Assembly (NCBI RefSeq): GCF_001613365.1
Contig: NZ_BDCF01000001.1
Coordinates: 62,001-126,000 of the forward strand
Origin: Nocardia xishanensis NBRC 101358
GTDB lineage: Bacteria; Actinomycetota; Actinomycetes; Mycobacteriales; Mycobacteriaceae
Length of the DNA: 64,000 nt
Direction: 5' to 3'
A program made the position numbers and the translations under genes. The notes beneath the pieces are model-generated. The model ran no database searches, had not been told where the DNA came from, and saw only the letters and a list, made by a program, of their open reading frames with translations. This document shows positions 9,916-17,772 of this stretch, piece by piece (position 1 is the stretch's first letter; the number at the start of each line of letters is the position of its first letter).

Positions 9916-10897
9916 TCGGAGCACGCCGCTGCGCGTGCTGAGCCGTAGCGACCTCGCCGACGTCCCCATCACGCCGGGCGACGTGGTGCGTGCGGTCGAA
10001 GACGCGTATCTGGCATTCGCGGCGGGAGATTCGGACAACCCGCGCAAGCTGAGCGTCGCCAATCCGGACGGCTGGTCGGTGGCCTACGCCATGCTCGGCC
10101 GCGACGGCAGACGTCGCGTTGTCGCCATGAAGACCTCGTACAAGTTCGATCCGGGGCACGATCGCAGCACCAAGCGCTACTACACGACCATCACGCTCTA
10201 CGACGACGCTACGGGCGCGCCCATCGCCATGATGGATTGCGCACGGGTCGGCGCGCTGCGCACGCCTGCGGTGTCCGCGCTGCTGGTGCGCGAGACGATG
10301 CGCCGTGGCGCGGAGAGCGTGCTGCTGATCGGCACCGGCACCCAGGGCCGCCACGCGCTGCCGCACCTGCTCGCCGCGAATCCGCAGTTGCGCAAGCTGA
10401 TGGTGTACGGCACCCATCCGGACGGCCTCGCCGCGGTGCACCGGCACCTGGCCGAGCACCATCCGCAGGCGCTGCTGGAGACCGTCGCCGACCCGCGCGC
10501 CGCCGCGGCCGCCGCCGACGTGGTGCTGGCCACGGCCGGCCCGGGCACCGAAGTCGCCTTGGAGGCAGAGGATCTCGCGCCCGGCTCCACCGCGGTGCTG
10601 GTCGGCTACGGTCTCGCGCCGTCGACGCTGGTGCAGGCCGACCGTGTGGTGGCGACAAGCGCGGAACAGATGCAGCTCACCGGCACCGACATGGTCGGCC
10701 CGGACGGCACGCTGCGCACCGTCGACGCCGAACTGCCGCAGATCCTCAACCGCAGGGCCGTCGCGCGCCGCTCGGACGAGGAGAAGATCTTCGTCTACAA
10801 CAGCGGCCTCGTGCTCACCGACGTCGCCGTCGCGCACGCGCTCGCCGAACGCGCCATCGCCGATGGCCGCGGCACGGAGGTGCCCCTGTGGGATTAG
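9887..10897 (+). CDS. SbnB-like 2,3-diaminopropionate biosynthesis dehydrogenase (ornithine cyclodeaminase family)
   Basis: The 336-residue protein belongs to the ornithine cyclodeaminase/mu-crystallin family. It has the substrate-side motif VAMKTSYKFDPGHD, then MMDCARVGALRTPAVSALL and the NAD-binding loop LLIGTGTQGRHAL. In staphyloferrin B biosynthesis SbnB oxidises N-(1-amino-1-carboxy-2-ethyl)-glutamate made by SbnA, giving 2,3-diaminopropionate and 2-oxoglutarate. The SbnA-like gene two genes downstream supports the same role here. The ATG at 9887 lies inside the end of the hydroxylase gene; a TTG at 9902 is a weaker choice because its GAGGAA is too close. The 3' end overlaps the decarboxylase start. 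A plain ornithine cyclodeaminase remains possible. Confidence 0.85.
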   Translation: MNEEPLNTRDRSTPLRVLSRSDLADVPITPGDVVRAVEDAYLAFAAGDSDNPRKLSVANPDGWSVAYAMLGRDGRRRVVAMKTSYKFDPGHDRSTKRYYTTITLYDDATGAPIAMMDCARVGALRTPAVSALLVRETMRRGAESVLLIGTGTQGRHALPHLLAANPQLRKLMVYGTHPDGLAAVHRHLAEHHPQALLETVADPRAAAAAADVVLATAGPGTEVALEAEDLAPGSTAVLVGYGLAPSTLVQADRVVATSAEQMQLTGTDMVGPDGTLRTVDAELPQILNRRAVARRSDEEKIFVYNSGLVLTDVAVAHALAERAIADGRGTEVPLWD

Positions 10898-12984
10898 AGG
10901 CCGCCGTCGACCCGGAACCGGAGCTCGCAAATCCGGAAGCCATGGTGCTGTTCGACGTCGCCACGCCCCGGAAGACGAAAGCCGGTGCGCGCGCGAGCCG
11001 AACCGTGCGTGAACTCTCCGCGCCTCACCCCGCCGACACCCTCGCCGCTGCTCCGTCAGCGCACGAGAACGAGATATCGCCGCTCGATACCGGCGACGCG
11101 ACGTTCGAGCTGGGCACATCGCCGGTCGATGCCGCCGTGCCACCGCTCGACGCGGAACCGGTGTCGTTCGGCGCGAATCCAGATGCCCGCCGGATGGATC
11201 GGACGCCGATCCTCTCCGAACTGCGAACGCCCGACGTGACGCTCGAACCCGACACGACGCCACCGGCTCCCGCCGCACCGGCGCAGCACGCGGAGGCAAA
11301 TTCGCCCGAAGATGCCGGGACGCTGTCGACTTCCGCATCCGTCGAAACGCCGACAGCGGGCAGCCCATGGGTGCACCTCCACGACGAAACCGAGCCGGTG
11401 AGAACCGAAGACGACCAGGCCGTTCCACAGCATGTCGAACCGGCGGCATCCTCGGAGCCGTACACCGACGCCACCGATGGGTACATCCCAAACGGAAACG
11501 GCGTAGCCGACGGCCCTGAATCCGGCTGGGATGACATGGATTCCGATGACGTCCTCCTCGAACTCCTCGTGGAGGAAGTCGCCGAACTGCTCATCGAAGA
11601 AATCGTGGACGACTCTGTCGACCGGACCTTCGGCATAACCGCCTCCCCCATGCCCGCGCATACCGACGAGTGGGAGCGGCGGGTGCTGGCCGACCCCGAT
11701 CTGCTCGCCGACATCGCGTTCGCGATCGGTGGCCCTTTCCACCTCATGTATCCCGCACGGGTGGCGCACAACATCCGTGAATTCCGCGAGGCGTTCGCGC
11801 GGGCGGGGGTCGATGGTGCCGTCTACTACGGCAAGAAGGCGAACAAGGCGGCGTGTGTGGCGCGGGCCTGCGCCGAGAACGGCGCGGGCATCGATGTCTC
11901 CAGCGTCGGTGAGCTGACGGCCGCGCTCGCCGCCGGTGTGCGCGGCGGCGAACTGATGGTCACCGGCCCGGCGAAATCCGACGATCTGCTGTGGCTCGCC
12001 GTGCGCCACGGTGCGCTGATCGCGGTGGACAGCCTGGACGAGCTCGACCGCCTCGGCGCGATCGCCTCCGCCGCCGTCCCGGCCAGGGTGCTGCTGCGGG
12101 TCCTGCCCGCGGGCTCGGCCAGCCGATTCGGGATGACCGGCGACGAGCTGGACCGGGCGCAGATGGTGATCGCCGCGTCCGGACCGCACGGCTTGGAGCC
12201 GGTTCAGCTGGAGGGCTTCAGTTTTCACCTCTCCGGCTACGAAGCGGTCGCCCGCGCCGAGCAGGCCGCCGACCTGATCGCCCGCTGCACGGCGGCGCGC
12301 GAGCTCGGGCATCCGGCCCGCACCATCTCGATCGGCGGCGGATTCGGCGTGGACTACGTGCCGGAGACGGCGTGGCGAGAGTTCACCGAGGGCGTCGACC
12401 GCTCCTGGTTCCACGCCGGGAAATCGTTCGGCTCCTACTATCCGTACCACTTCCCGGTACCGGGAGCAGCCATGCTGTCGCAGATCCTCGCCCACGGCGA
12501 ACTGGCTGAGTGGTTGCGCGACAACGACATTCGCCTGGCCGTCGAACCAGGCCGCGCCCTGCTCGACCGCGCGGGCGGCACCGTCTTCCGCGTACAGGGC
12601 AGCAAGACCAGGCACGCGGACGGACAGCCGTACCAGCTGCTCACCGTCGACGGCACCAGCCTCAGCCTGTCCGAGCAGTGGTTCGACAGCGAGTACCTGC
12701 CCGACCCGGTGCTGTGGCCCGAGCGCGAATCGGCGCGGCATCCGGGCGAACCGATGCCGACCAGCGTCGGCGCGGCGAGCTGTTTGGAATCGGACATGCT
12801 CAGCTGGCGGCGCGTCCCGCTGCCGCGGCGGGCCGAGCGGGGCGATCTGCTCATCTACCCGAATACGGCCGGATACCAGATGGATTCGAACGAATCGGCC
12901 TTTCACGAATTGCCGATACCGCCGAAGGTCGTGCTCTTCGACGGTCACGGAGATCGACTGCGGTGGACGCTCGACGCCGGGTAA
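10888..12984 (+). CDS. Fold-type III PLP decarboxylase (Y4yA/SbnH-like) with long disordered N-terminus
   Basis: Residues 255-698 form a complete alanine-racemase-fold decarboxylase related to LysA, SbnH and Y4yA. The PLP lysine is in YYGKKANK (K317). HLSGYE, SIGGGFGVDY, EPGRALLD and CLESDML follow. Residues 1-254 are low complexity, rich in Ala, Pro, Asp, Glu and Thr, with no recognisable domain, and end in an acidic amphipathic stretch (VLLELLVEEVAELLIEE, about 222-238). The GTG at 10888 has GGAGG 7 bases upstream and overlaps the previous stop; the extension is open throughout. An ATG at 11650 would give a normal 444-residue enzyme. The likely role is decarboxylation of an amino acid or a conjugate in the pathway, as SbnH does. 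Confidence 0.85.
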   Translation: MGLEAAVDPEPELANPEAMVLFDVATPRKTKAGARASRTVRELSAPHPADTLAAAPSAHENEISPLDTGDATFELGTSPVDAAVPPLDAEPVSFGANPDARRMDRTPILSELRTPDVTLEPDTTPPAPAAPAQHAEANSPEDAGTLSTSASVETPTAGSPWVHLHDETEPVRTEDDQAVPQHVEPAASSEPYTDATDGYIPNGNGVADGPESGWDDMDSDDVLLELLVEEVAELLIEEIVDDSVDRTFGITASPMPAHTDEWERRVLADPDLLADIAFAIGGPFHLMYPARVAHNIREFREAFARAGVDGAVYYGKKANKAACVARACAENGAGIDVSSVGELTAALAAGVRGGELMVTGPAKSDDLLWLAVRHGALIAVDSLDELDRLGAIASAAVPARVLLRVLPAGSASRFGMTGDELDRAQMVIAASGPHGLEPVQLEGFSFHLSGYEAVARAEQAADLIARCTAARELGHPARTISIGGGFGVDYVPETAWREFTEGVDRSWFHAGKSFGSYYPYHFPVPGAAMLSQILAHGELAEWLRDNDIRLAVEPGRALLDRAGGTVFRVQGSKTRHADGQPYQLLTVDGTSLSLSEQWFDSEYLPDPVLWPERESARHPGEPMPTSVGAASCLESDMLSWRRVPLPRRAERGDLLIYPNTAGYQMDSNESAFHELPIPPKVVLFDGHGDRLRWTLDAG

Positions 12985-13090
12985 TCAACCACGACGACCA
13001 CAACTCAGCATCGCCCCGCGTTCACCGCGAACCAGCAGCGCGGGGCAGGCGACACCCCGAGGCGGGATCGCTCATGGATAGGAGACTCGC

Positions 13091-14122
13091 ATGCCCGTCG
13101 TCACGCGCGTGACGGACCTGATCGGTCGCACCCCCCTCTTCGAACTGGCCTGCACCGGGACTGGCACCCGGCTGCTGCTGAAACTCGAACAGTTCAATCC
13201 GACGGGCGCGGCCAAGATCCGGATGGCCCGCGAGATGGTGCTCGACGCCGAGCGGCGCGGTTTGCTGCCCAGTGGCGGGCATATCATCGAATCCACGTCC
13301 GGTAACACCGGGCTCGGCCTCGCGGTGGTTGCCGCCGAACGCGGGTACCGCTTCACCGCCGTGGTCGACCACCACGCATGTAAGGACAAGCTGCGCGCGA
13401 TGCGAGCGATGGGTGCGGAGTTGGTGTACGTCGCCGATGATGGCGACGACAACCTGGCCACTTCGGCGCGAGAAGACCTCGCCGAGGCGATGGCCGCGGC
13501 GCAGGCCGACGCCTACTTCACCGAACAGCACAACAACGATGCCAACGCGGTCGGCTACTACGCGGTGGCCGAGGAATTGCTGGAGGACGTCGAGCGGGTC
13601 GACATCCTGCTCTCGTCGGTCGGAACCGGCGGTTCGCTGTTCGGCACCGCGACAAGGCTGCGGCAGCTGGGCTGCCCGCCCTACGTGATCGGTGTCGAGC
13701 CGGTGGGCTCCATCGCCTTCGGCGGGCCCGGCGGGCCGTATTGGCAATCGGGCACCGGCACACCGCCGGGCGCCACCATCGGCACCGCCGTCGACTACTC
13801 GCTGCTCGACGAGGGCGTGAAGGTGTCCGACGTGGCGGCCTTCGCCACCGCCCGCGCCGTCGCGGCCAAGCTCGGCCTGATGCTCGGCGGCTCGGCGGGC
13901 GGCTCGGTGTACGCGGGGCTGACCCGGCTCGAGGAGTTCCCCGCTGGATCGACGGTGGTCACCATCGTCTGCGACGGCGGCGAGAAATATCTGGACACCG
14001 TCTTCGACGACGACTGGATGAACGACCGCGACCTGCTCGACGGCGAAAAGGAGCGCGAAGTGCTCGGTCTGCTCGACCGCTACTCGCCCGCCCGCCGAAA
14101 GCAGTTGGTGGAGGCGCGGTGA
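13091..14122 (+). CDS. SbnA-like PLP synthase of the cysteine synthase family
   Basis: The 343-residue protein has the cysteine synthase fold (fold type II). The PLP lysine is K42 in NPTGAAKIRMA, the substrate loop is ESTSGNTGLGLAVVAAE and the phosphate loop is SSVGTGGSLFGTATRL. SbnA condenses O-phospho-L-serine with L-glutamate to form the precursor that SbnB oxidises to 2,3-diaminopropionate. The family usually has Asp after the KxR region, and the DHHACKDK segment fits SbnA. An SbnB-like gene in the same operon makes this function far more likely than cysteine synthesis. The ATG has GGAGA 6 bases upstream. The gene overlaps the MATE gene by 4 bp. It follows the decarboxylase by 106 bp. Confidence 0.86.
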   Translation: MPVVTRVTDLIGRTPLFELACTGTGTRLLLKLEQFNPTGAAKIRMAREMVLDAERRGLLPSGGHIIESTSGNTGLGLAVVAAERGYRFTAVVDHHACKDKLRAMRAMGAELVYVADDGDDNLATSAREDLAEAMAAAQADAYFTEQHNNDANAVGYYAVAEELLEDVERVDILLSSVGTGGSLFGTATRLRQLGCPPYVIGVEPVGSIAFGGPGGPYWQSGTGTPPGATIGTAVDYSLLDEGVKVSDVAAFATARAVAAKLGLMLGGSAGGSVYAGLTRLEEFPAGSTVVTIVCDGGEKYLDTVFDDDWMNDRDLLDGEKEREVLGLLDRYSPARRKQLVEAR

Positions 14123-15522
14123 ACCTGGGGGAGTTCCGCGCCGACGGACGACGGCTCGCCGCGCTGGCGACGCCGATCGCGCTGACCCAGCTGGCTCAGA
14201 TCGCGGTGTCCACCACCAATATCGCGCTGATGGGCACGCTCGGGGTGCGACAGGTCGCGGCGGGTGGCCTGGCGATCGTGCTGTTCAACCAGATCCGCAC
14301 CATGTGCGTCGGGTTGATCACCGGCACCGGCAACCAGATCGCCTCGGCCGTCAGCGCCGCGGACAAGCGGGGCGATTCCGCCGACCGCGAGGTGCGCGAG
14401 GTGGTGCGGTCGAGTTTCCTCATCGCGACGATCTCCGGCCTGCTCGGCGGCGCGGTGCTGATCGGGCTCGGCTGGTCGTTGCAGTGGCTCGGCCAGGACG
14501 CCGGTGTGCTCGCCGACGCGCGCCCGCTCATGGTCGCACTTGCTCCAGGGCTGCTGCCCTGCCTGTGGTTCCAGGTGCTGCGGCAGTACACCGTCGGCAT
14601 GCAGCGTCCGCAGGCCCTGCTGCTGGTGACGCTCGGCTCTGTCGCGCTGAATCTGGCGCTGGCCCTGGCGTTCATCCACGGCTGGGCCGGGCTGCCCGCA
14701 CTCGGCCTCACCGGCATCGGCGTGGCCACCTCGCTGGTCTTCCTGATCACCTTCGGGGTGTTCTGGGCCATGGTGCGCCACGATCCGCGGCTGGGTCCAA
14801 CGCTCTCGATCCGGCCGTGGCCGGTGTACCGTTCGACGGTCGTCTCCGAGCTGAAGCTCGGCACACCCATCGCGCTCACCTACGGGTCCGAGGCGGGCAT
14901 GTTCTCGGTGCTCGCGCTCGTCATGGGCAGCATCGGCCCCGCCGCGCTGGCCGCCCACAACGTCGTTTACCAGATCATCTACATCGTGTTCCAGGTGGCG
15001 ATCGGGCTTTCGCACGGCGCGTCCATCTTGGTCAGTCACGCGACCGCGCGCGACGAATTCCAGCACGCCAAGGCGCTGGCCTGGCTGGCGCTGCGCTACG
15101 CCGCGATCGTCGCCGCGATCACCGGCGCGGTGTACGTGATCGCGCCGAACGCGGTGCTGCGAGCGTTCCTCGAGCCCGGCGACACCGCGACCATCGAGAT
15201 CGCGCACACCCTGCTGCTGATCGGCATCGTGCTGCAATTCTTCGACGCCGCGCAGAACATCGGCACCGGGCTGCTGCGCGGGCTGAAGCAGACCAACGCG
15301 GGCTTCCGGCTGTCGTTGATCGGCTACTGGCTCGTCGGCCTGCCCACCGCCCTGCTCCTCGCTTTCCCGCTGCACCTCGGCGCCGCGGGCGTCTGGTGGG
15401 GACTGACGGCAGGTTTGGCCACCACCGCGATCCTCATGGTGCGGCGGTACTTCGCTCTGCTCGACAGCATGGCGCACGCGTACCCGCGGCGCCTGCCGGA
15501 GAGCCTGTCGAGCCCCGGCTGA
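14119..15522 (+). CDS. MATE family exporter
   Basis: The 467-residue protein has about twelve hydrophobic segments in two similar halves and MATE/NorM-type sequence (ATPIALTQLAQIAVSTTNIAL; GTPIALTYGSEAGMFSVLAL). MATE pumps use Na+ or H+ gradients to expel drugs and metabolites. The GTG at 14119 overlaps the SbnA-like stop (GTGA) and has GGAGG upstream, so the pump is the last gene of the biosynthesis operon. Its position suggests export of the pathway product, or resistance to it. It ends 19 bp before the convergent TerD gene. No hairpin terminator is obvious in that gap. Confidence 0.9.
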   Translation: MNLGEFRADGRRLAALATPIALTQLAQIAVSTTNIALMGTLGVRQVAAGGLAIVLFNQIRTMCVGLITGTGNQIASAVSAADKRGDSADREVREVVRSSFLIATISGLLGGAVLIGLGWSLQWLGQDAGVLADARPLMVALAPGLLPCLWFQVLRQYTVGMQRPQALLLVTLGSVALNLALALAFIHGWAGLPALGLTGIGVATSLVFLITFGVFWAMVRHDPRLGPTLSIRPWPVYRSTVVSELKLGTPIALTYGSEAGMFSVLALVMGSIGPAALAAHNVVYQIIYIVFQVAIGLSHGASILVSHATARDEFQHAKALAWLALRYAAIVAAITGAVYVIAPNAVLRAFLEPGDTATIEIAHTLLLIGIVLQFFDAAQNIGTGLLRGLKQTNAGFRLSLIGYWLVGLPTALLLAFPLHLGAAGVWWGLTAGLATTAILMVRRYFALLDSMAHAYPRRLPESLSSPG

Positions 15523-15541
15523 TCGCCGGGGCCGACCGATT

Positions 15542-16117
15542 TCAGATGTTGACGCCGTAATCGCGGGCGATGCCCGCGAGACCGGACGCGTAGCCCTGGC
15601 CGATGGCGCGGAACTTCCACTCGCCGCCGTGCCGGTATAGCTCACCGAACACCATGGCGGTCTCGGTGGAAGCGTCCTCGGTGAGGTCGTAGCGGGCCAA
15701 CTCGGCGCCGGTGTTGGCGTCGACGACGCGGATGAAGGCGTTGCGGATCTGGCCGAACGACTGACCGCGCGCGTCGGCGTCGTGAATGGACACCGGGAAG
15801 AAGATGTTGGTGATCGTCGGCGGCGTCGCCGCGAGATCGACGTTGATCACCTCGTCGTCACCCTCGCCCTCACCGGTGAGGTTGTCACCGGTGTGCTCGA
15901 TGGTGCCCTCCGGCGAACGCAGATTGTTGTAGAACACGAAGTGCCGATCGGACAGCACCTTCAGGTTCGGGCCGGTGGCCAGTGCGCTCGCGTCGAGGTC
16001 GTAATCCGCACCGGTGGTGGTGCGCACGTCCCAGCCGAGTCCCACCGCGACCTTGGTCAGGTTCGGCGCCTGCTTGGACAGCGAAACGTTTCCGCCCTTG
16101 GCGAGTGTGACGCTCAT
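15542..16117 (-). CDS. terD: TerD family stress protein
   Basis: The 191-residue product begins MSVTLAKGGNVSLSKQAPNL and contains GLGWDVRTTTGADYDLDASA and EGEGDDEVINVDLA, the calcium-binding core of TerD/TerE/TerZ proteins. The family is linked to tellurite resistance and general stress; its molecular role is not settled. I chose the ATG at 16117 because the family starts there and GGGAAGGG precedes it. It lies 49 bp after the PPOX gene on the same strand and may share its transcript. Length is normal. Confidence 0.92.
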   Translation of the reverse strand: MSVTLAKGGNVSLSKQAPNLTKVAVGLGWDVRTTTGADYDLDASALATGPNLKVLSDRHFVFYNNLRSPEGTIEHTGDNLTGEGEGDDEVINVDLAATPPTITNIFFPVSIHDADARGQSFGQIRNAFIRVVDANTGAELARYDLTEDASTETAMVFGELYRHGGEWKFRAIGQGYASGLAGIARDYGVNI

Positions 16118-16166
16118 GATCCCTTCCCGTACGGCGCGCGGGCGCCGCCTTTCTCGTTGTACCGGT

Positions 16167-16649
16167 TCAGTTCTGGTCGTCGGACCAGCCGCGCAGGGTC
16201 GCCACACGGCCCTGCAACGCGTGCAATTCGCTCGCATCGAGCACGGTGCGCCGAATGCCCTTGTCCACCGCGAACGCCGACTGGCGGTGGTCGTCGATCA
16301 CCGCGACGTCGATCTGCACCGCGGCGTAGTCCTCGGCGTCCGGCATCTGTTCGGCGATCACCTTGGCGGTGCCGCGCGCGCACAGCGCGACATTGCCGCC
16401 GCCGAGGATCAGCAGCGCGATCTCGGGACGTTCCCGCAGTCTGGCCAGCGAACCGCGGTCGAACTTCAGGCTGATCAGGATGCGCCGATCACCGGCGCGC
16501 ACCGGCCAGGACACCGGAATCGCATGCGGCGCCGGGTCTGTGGTCACCAGCACCGCGATCGTGTCCTGCGGCCATTCCGGTAGCACGTCGAGCTCGGGAT
16601 GATCGGTCGAGTGGTCGCGATGTTGCGCGGGACTCGCTCCGGCTGCCAT
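16167..16649 (-). CDS. PPOX-class flavin-dependent protein (pyridoxamine 5'-phosphate oxidase-like)
   Basis: The 160-residue protein has the split-barrel flavin-binding pattern: DTIAVLVTTDPAPHAIPVSWPVRAGDRRILISL, then LARLRERPEIALLILGGGNVALCARGTAKV. Members bind FMN or F420 and reduce diverse substrates or degrade haem; the substrate here is unknown. The ATG at 16649 has GAGGTGA upstream; the frame is open further to 16721. It sits between flavodoxin and TerD on the minus strand, 161 bp from flavodoxin. Cotranscription with the iron-boxed flavodoxin is possible but not shown. Confidence 0.8.
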   Translation of the reverse strand: MAAGASPAQHRDHSTDHPELDVLPEWPQDTIAVLVTTDPAPHAIPVSWPVRAGDRRILISLKFDRGSLARLRERPEIALLILGGGNVALCARGTAKVIAEQMPDAEDYAAVQIDVAVIDDHRQSAFAVDKGIRRTVLDASELHALQGRVATLRGWSDDQN

Positions 16650-16810
16650 CTTCGTCACCTCATGGATCGTCGCGCGCGACGGGCTGTGTCGCGCTGATAG
16701 CAGTCTAAGGCGCTGGGACACTTGCGCGCTGGCGCTGCGCTACTTGTCCGCGACATCCGCACGGCTCGCCGATCACCGAGCTCGGCGGGTTGCCGCGCCG
16801 GAGGGTTCGT

Positions 16811-17266
16811 TCAGGCCGAAGCGAATTCGAGAATCGGCAGGGACCTGGCCCATTCGCGCGCCATGTCGCGGACGCGGACCTCGGTGGACGCGTCGTGGCG
16901 CGCGTGCTCGCCGACCTGGATCGCACCGCGCGCGGTCAGCTTCTCGGCCGCGATCTCACCGCCGCGGTTGAACGTGTCGCCGTAGACGGAATCGCCGAGT
17001 CCGAATACCGCGAATCGCAGTCCGGTCAGATCGGGTGTGCGTGCGTCGAGTGCGTCGAAGAACGGCTCGGCTCCGGTCGGCAGGTCACCGTCGCCATAGG
17101 TGGAGCAGACGACGATGTGGAAATCCGCGGCGTCAAGATCGTCGACATCGAAGTCGGTCATGTCGTAGACCGAGACATCATGGGCGGCGGTCAACTCGTC
17201 CGCGACGCACCCGGCCGCGGTCTCCGAAGTCCCCATCTCCGTCCCGAACAGAATGACTACGCGCAC
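16811..17266 (-). CDS. Flavodoxin
   Basis: The 151-residue protein starts VRVVILFGTEMGTSETAAG, containing the FMN phosphate loop, and has VVCSTYGDGDLPTGAEPF and FAVFGLGDSVYGDTFNRGG, the two FMN-ring loops of short-chain flavodoxins. Flavodoxin replaces ferredoxin as an electron carrier when iron is scarce. The GTG at 17266 has AAGGAG 8 bases upstream; the ATG at 17284 would put that site inside the gene. An iron box lies 53 bases upstream, which fits the expected role. The partner reductase is not in the window. Confidence 0.92.
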   Translation of the reverse strand: MRVVILFGTEMGTSETAAGCVADELTAAHDVSVYDMTDFDVDDLDAADFHIVVCSTYGDGDLPTGAEPFFDALDARTPDLTGLRFAVFGLGDSVYGDTFNRGGEIAAEKLTARGAIQVGEHARHDASTEVRVRDMAREWARSLPILEFASA

Positions 17267-17318
17267 CGCGCCCGCTCCTTCCATCACTTCGGTGTGCACC
17301 GAAAATTCTCCTATTTTC

Positions 17319-17337
17319 TTTGGGCAGGCTACCCTAA
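17319..17337. promoter_or_regulatory. Putative IdeR/DtxR iron box before flavodoxin
   Basis: TTTGGGCAGGCTACCCTAA matches 15 of 19 positions of TTAGGTTAGGCTAACCTAA. The right half is nearly perfect. Its place before a flavodoxin gene supports iron-dependent repression. Confidence 0.65.
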
Positions 17338-17393
17338 TTTTCAAGCGCCCGCTGTGACGTTCCCCGTGTCCGGGACACCGGCGCGGTTTCCGA

Positions 17394-17422
17394 TTGACGG
17401 ACGGTCGCCGCCGATGCATCAT
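17394..17422 (+). promoter_or_regulatory. Possible sigma-70-type promoter for the leader/Stealth transcript
   Basis: TTGACG is followed after 17 bases by CATCAT, upstream of the leader ORF. The -10 match is weak. Confidence 0.3.
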
Positions 17423-17584
17423 TCAGTAACGACCCTGTTCAGCAGGGGTTCTTCGATCAGCCGGCCGACGTCTGTCCGGCCCTACGTGCTGCTCCCGGCC
17501 GCGCCCGTTTCCATTCACCGTGGAGTCCGGTCAGCACTTCCCCTACGACGCTTCTCGCGTCCGGCCGTAAGTGAGGTGAGAACG

Positions 17585-17656
17585 ATGGTGTACCGATCGA
17601 CAGGAATTCCGCGGATCACCGCGTTCCTGCACTACGGCAGCACACCCCATTTCTGA
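17585..17656 (+). CDS. Possible 23-residue leader peptide before the Stealth gene
   Basis: This short ORF starts MVYRSTGIPRITAF and ends HYGSTPHF. A good ribosome site, AGGTGAG, sits 4 bases before its ATG. It stops 4 bases before a 14-bp inverted repeat in the untranslated region of the Stealth gene. No homologue is known to me. Its codons show no run of a single amino acid, so classical attenuation is not evident. It may be a regulatory leader or a chance ORF. Confidence 0.35.
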   Translation: MVYRSTGIPRITAFLHYGSTPHF

Positions 17657-17659
17657 ATC

Positions 17660-17732
17660 CGCACCGCACCGGGCGGGTCCTGAGGCGACGCATACGGCGT
17701 CTGCTGGACCGGCCGATTCCCGGTGCGGTGCG
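17660..17732 (+). repeat. 14-bp perfect inverted repeat in the Stealth 5' region
   Basis: CGCACCGCACCGGG (17660-17673) is the exact reverse complement of 17719-17732. The 45-base loop is also GC-rich. The right arm ends 31 bases before the Stealth ribosome site. It could fold in RNA as a control element, or be a protein site. No T-run follows, so it is not a standard terminator. Confidence 0.6.
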
Positions 17733-17772
17733 AGCGAGGGCGAGGGCCGGAACGACGAAATGGGAGGCGAAC

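Noticed and set aside
10237..10887. Even longer N-terminus for the decarboxylase
   Set aside because: This part is an off-frame reading of the SbnB-like gene. The GTG at 10888 has a good ribosome site.
9758..11491. 577-codon minus-strand open frame under the SbnB-like and decarboxylase genes
   Set aside because: The plus strand carries recognisable enzymes with ribosome sites and overlaps; the minus frame has no family features.
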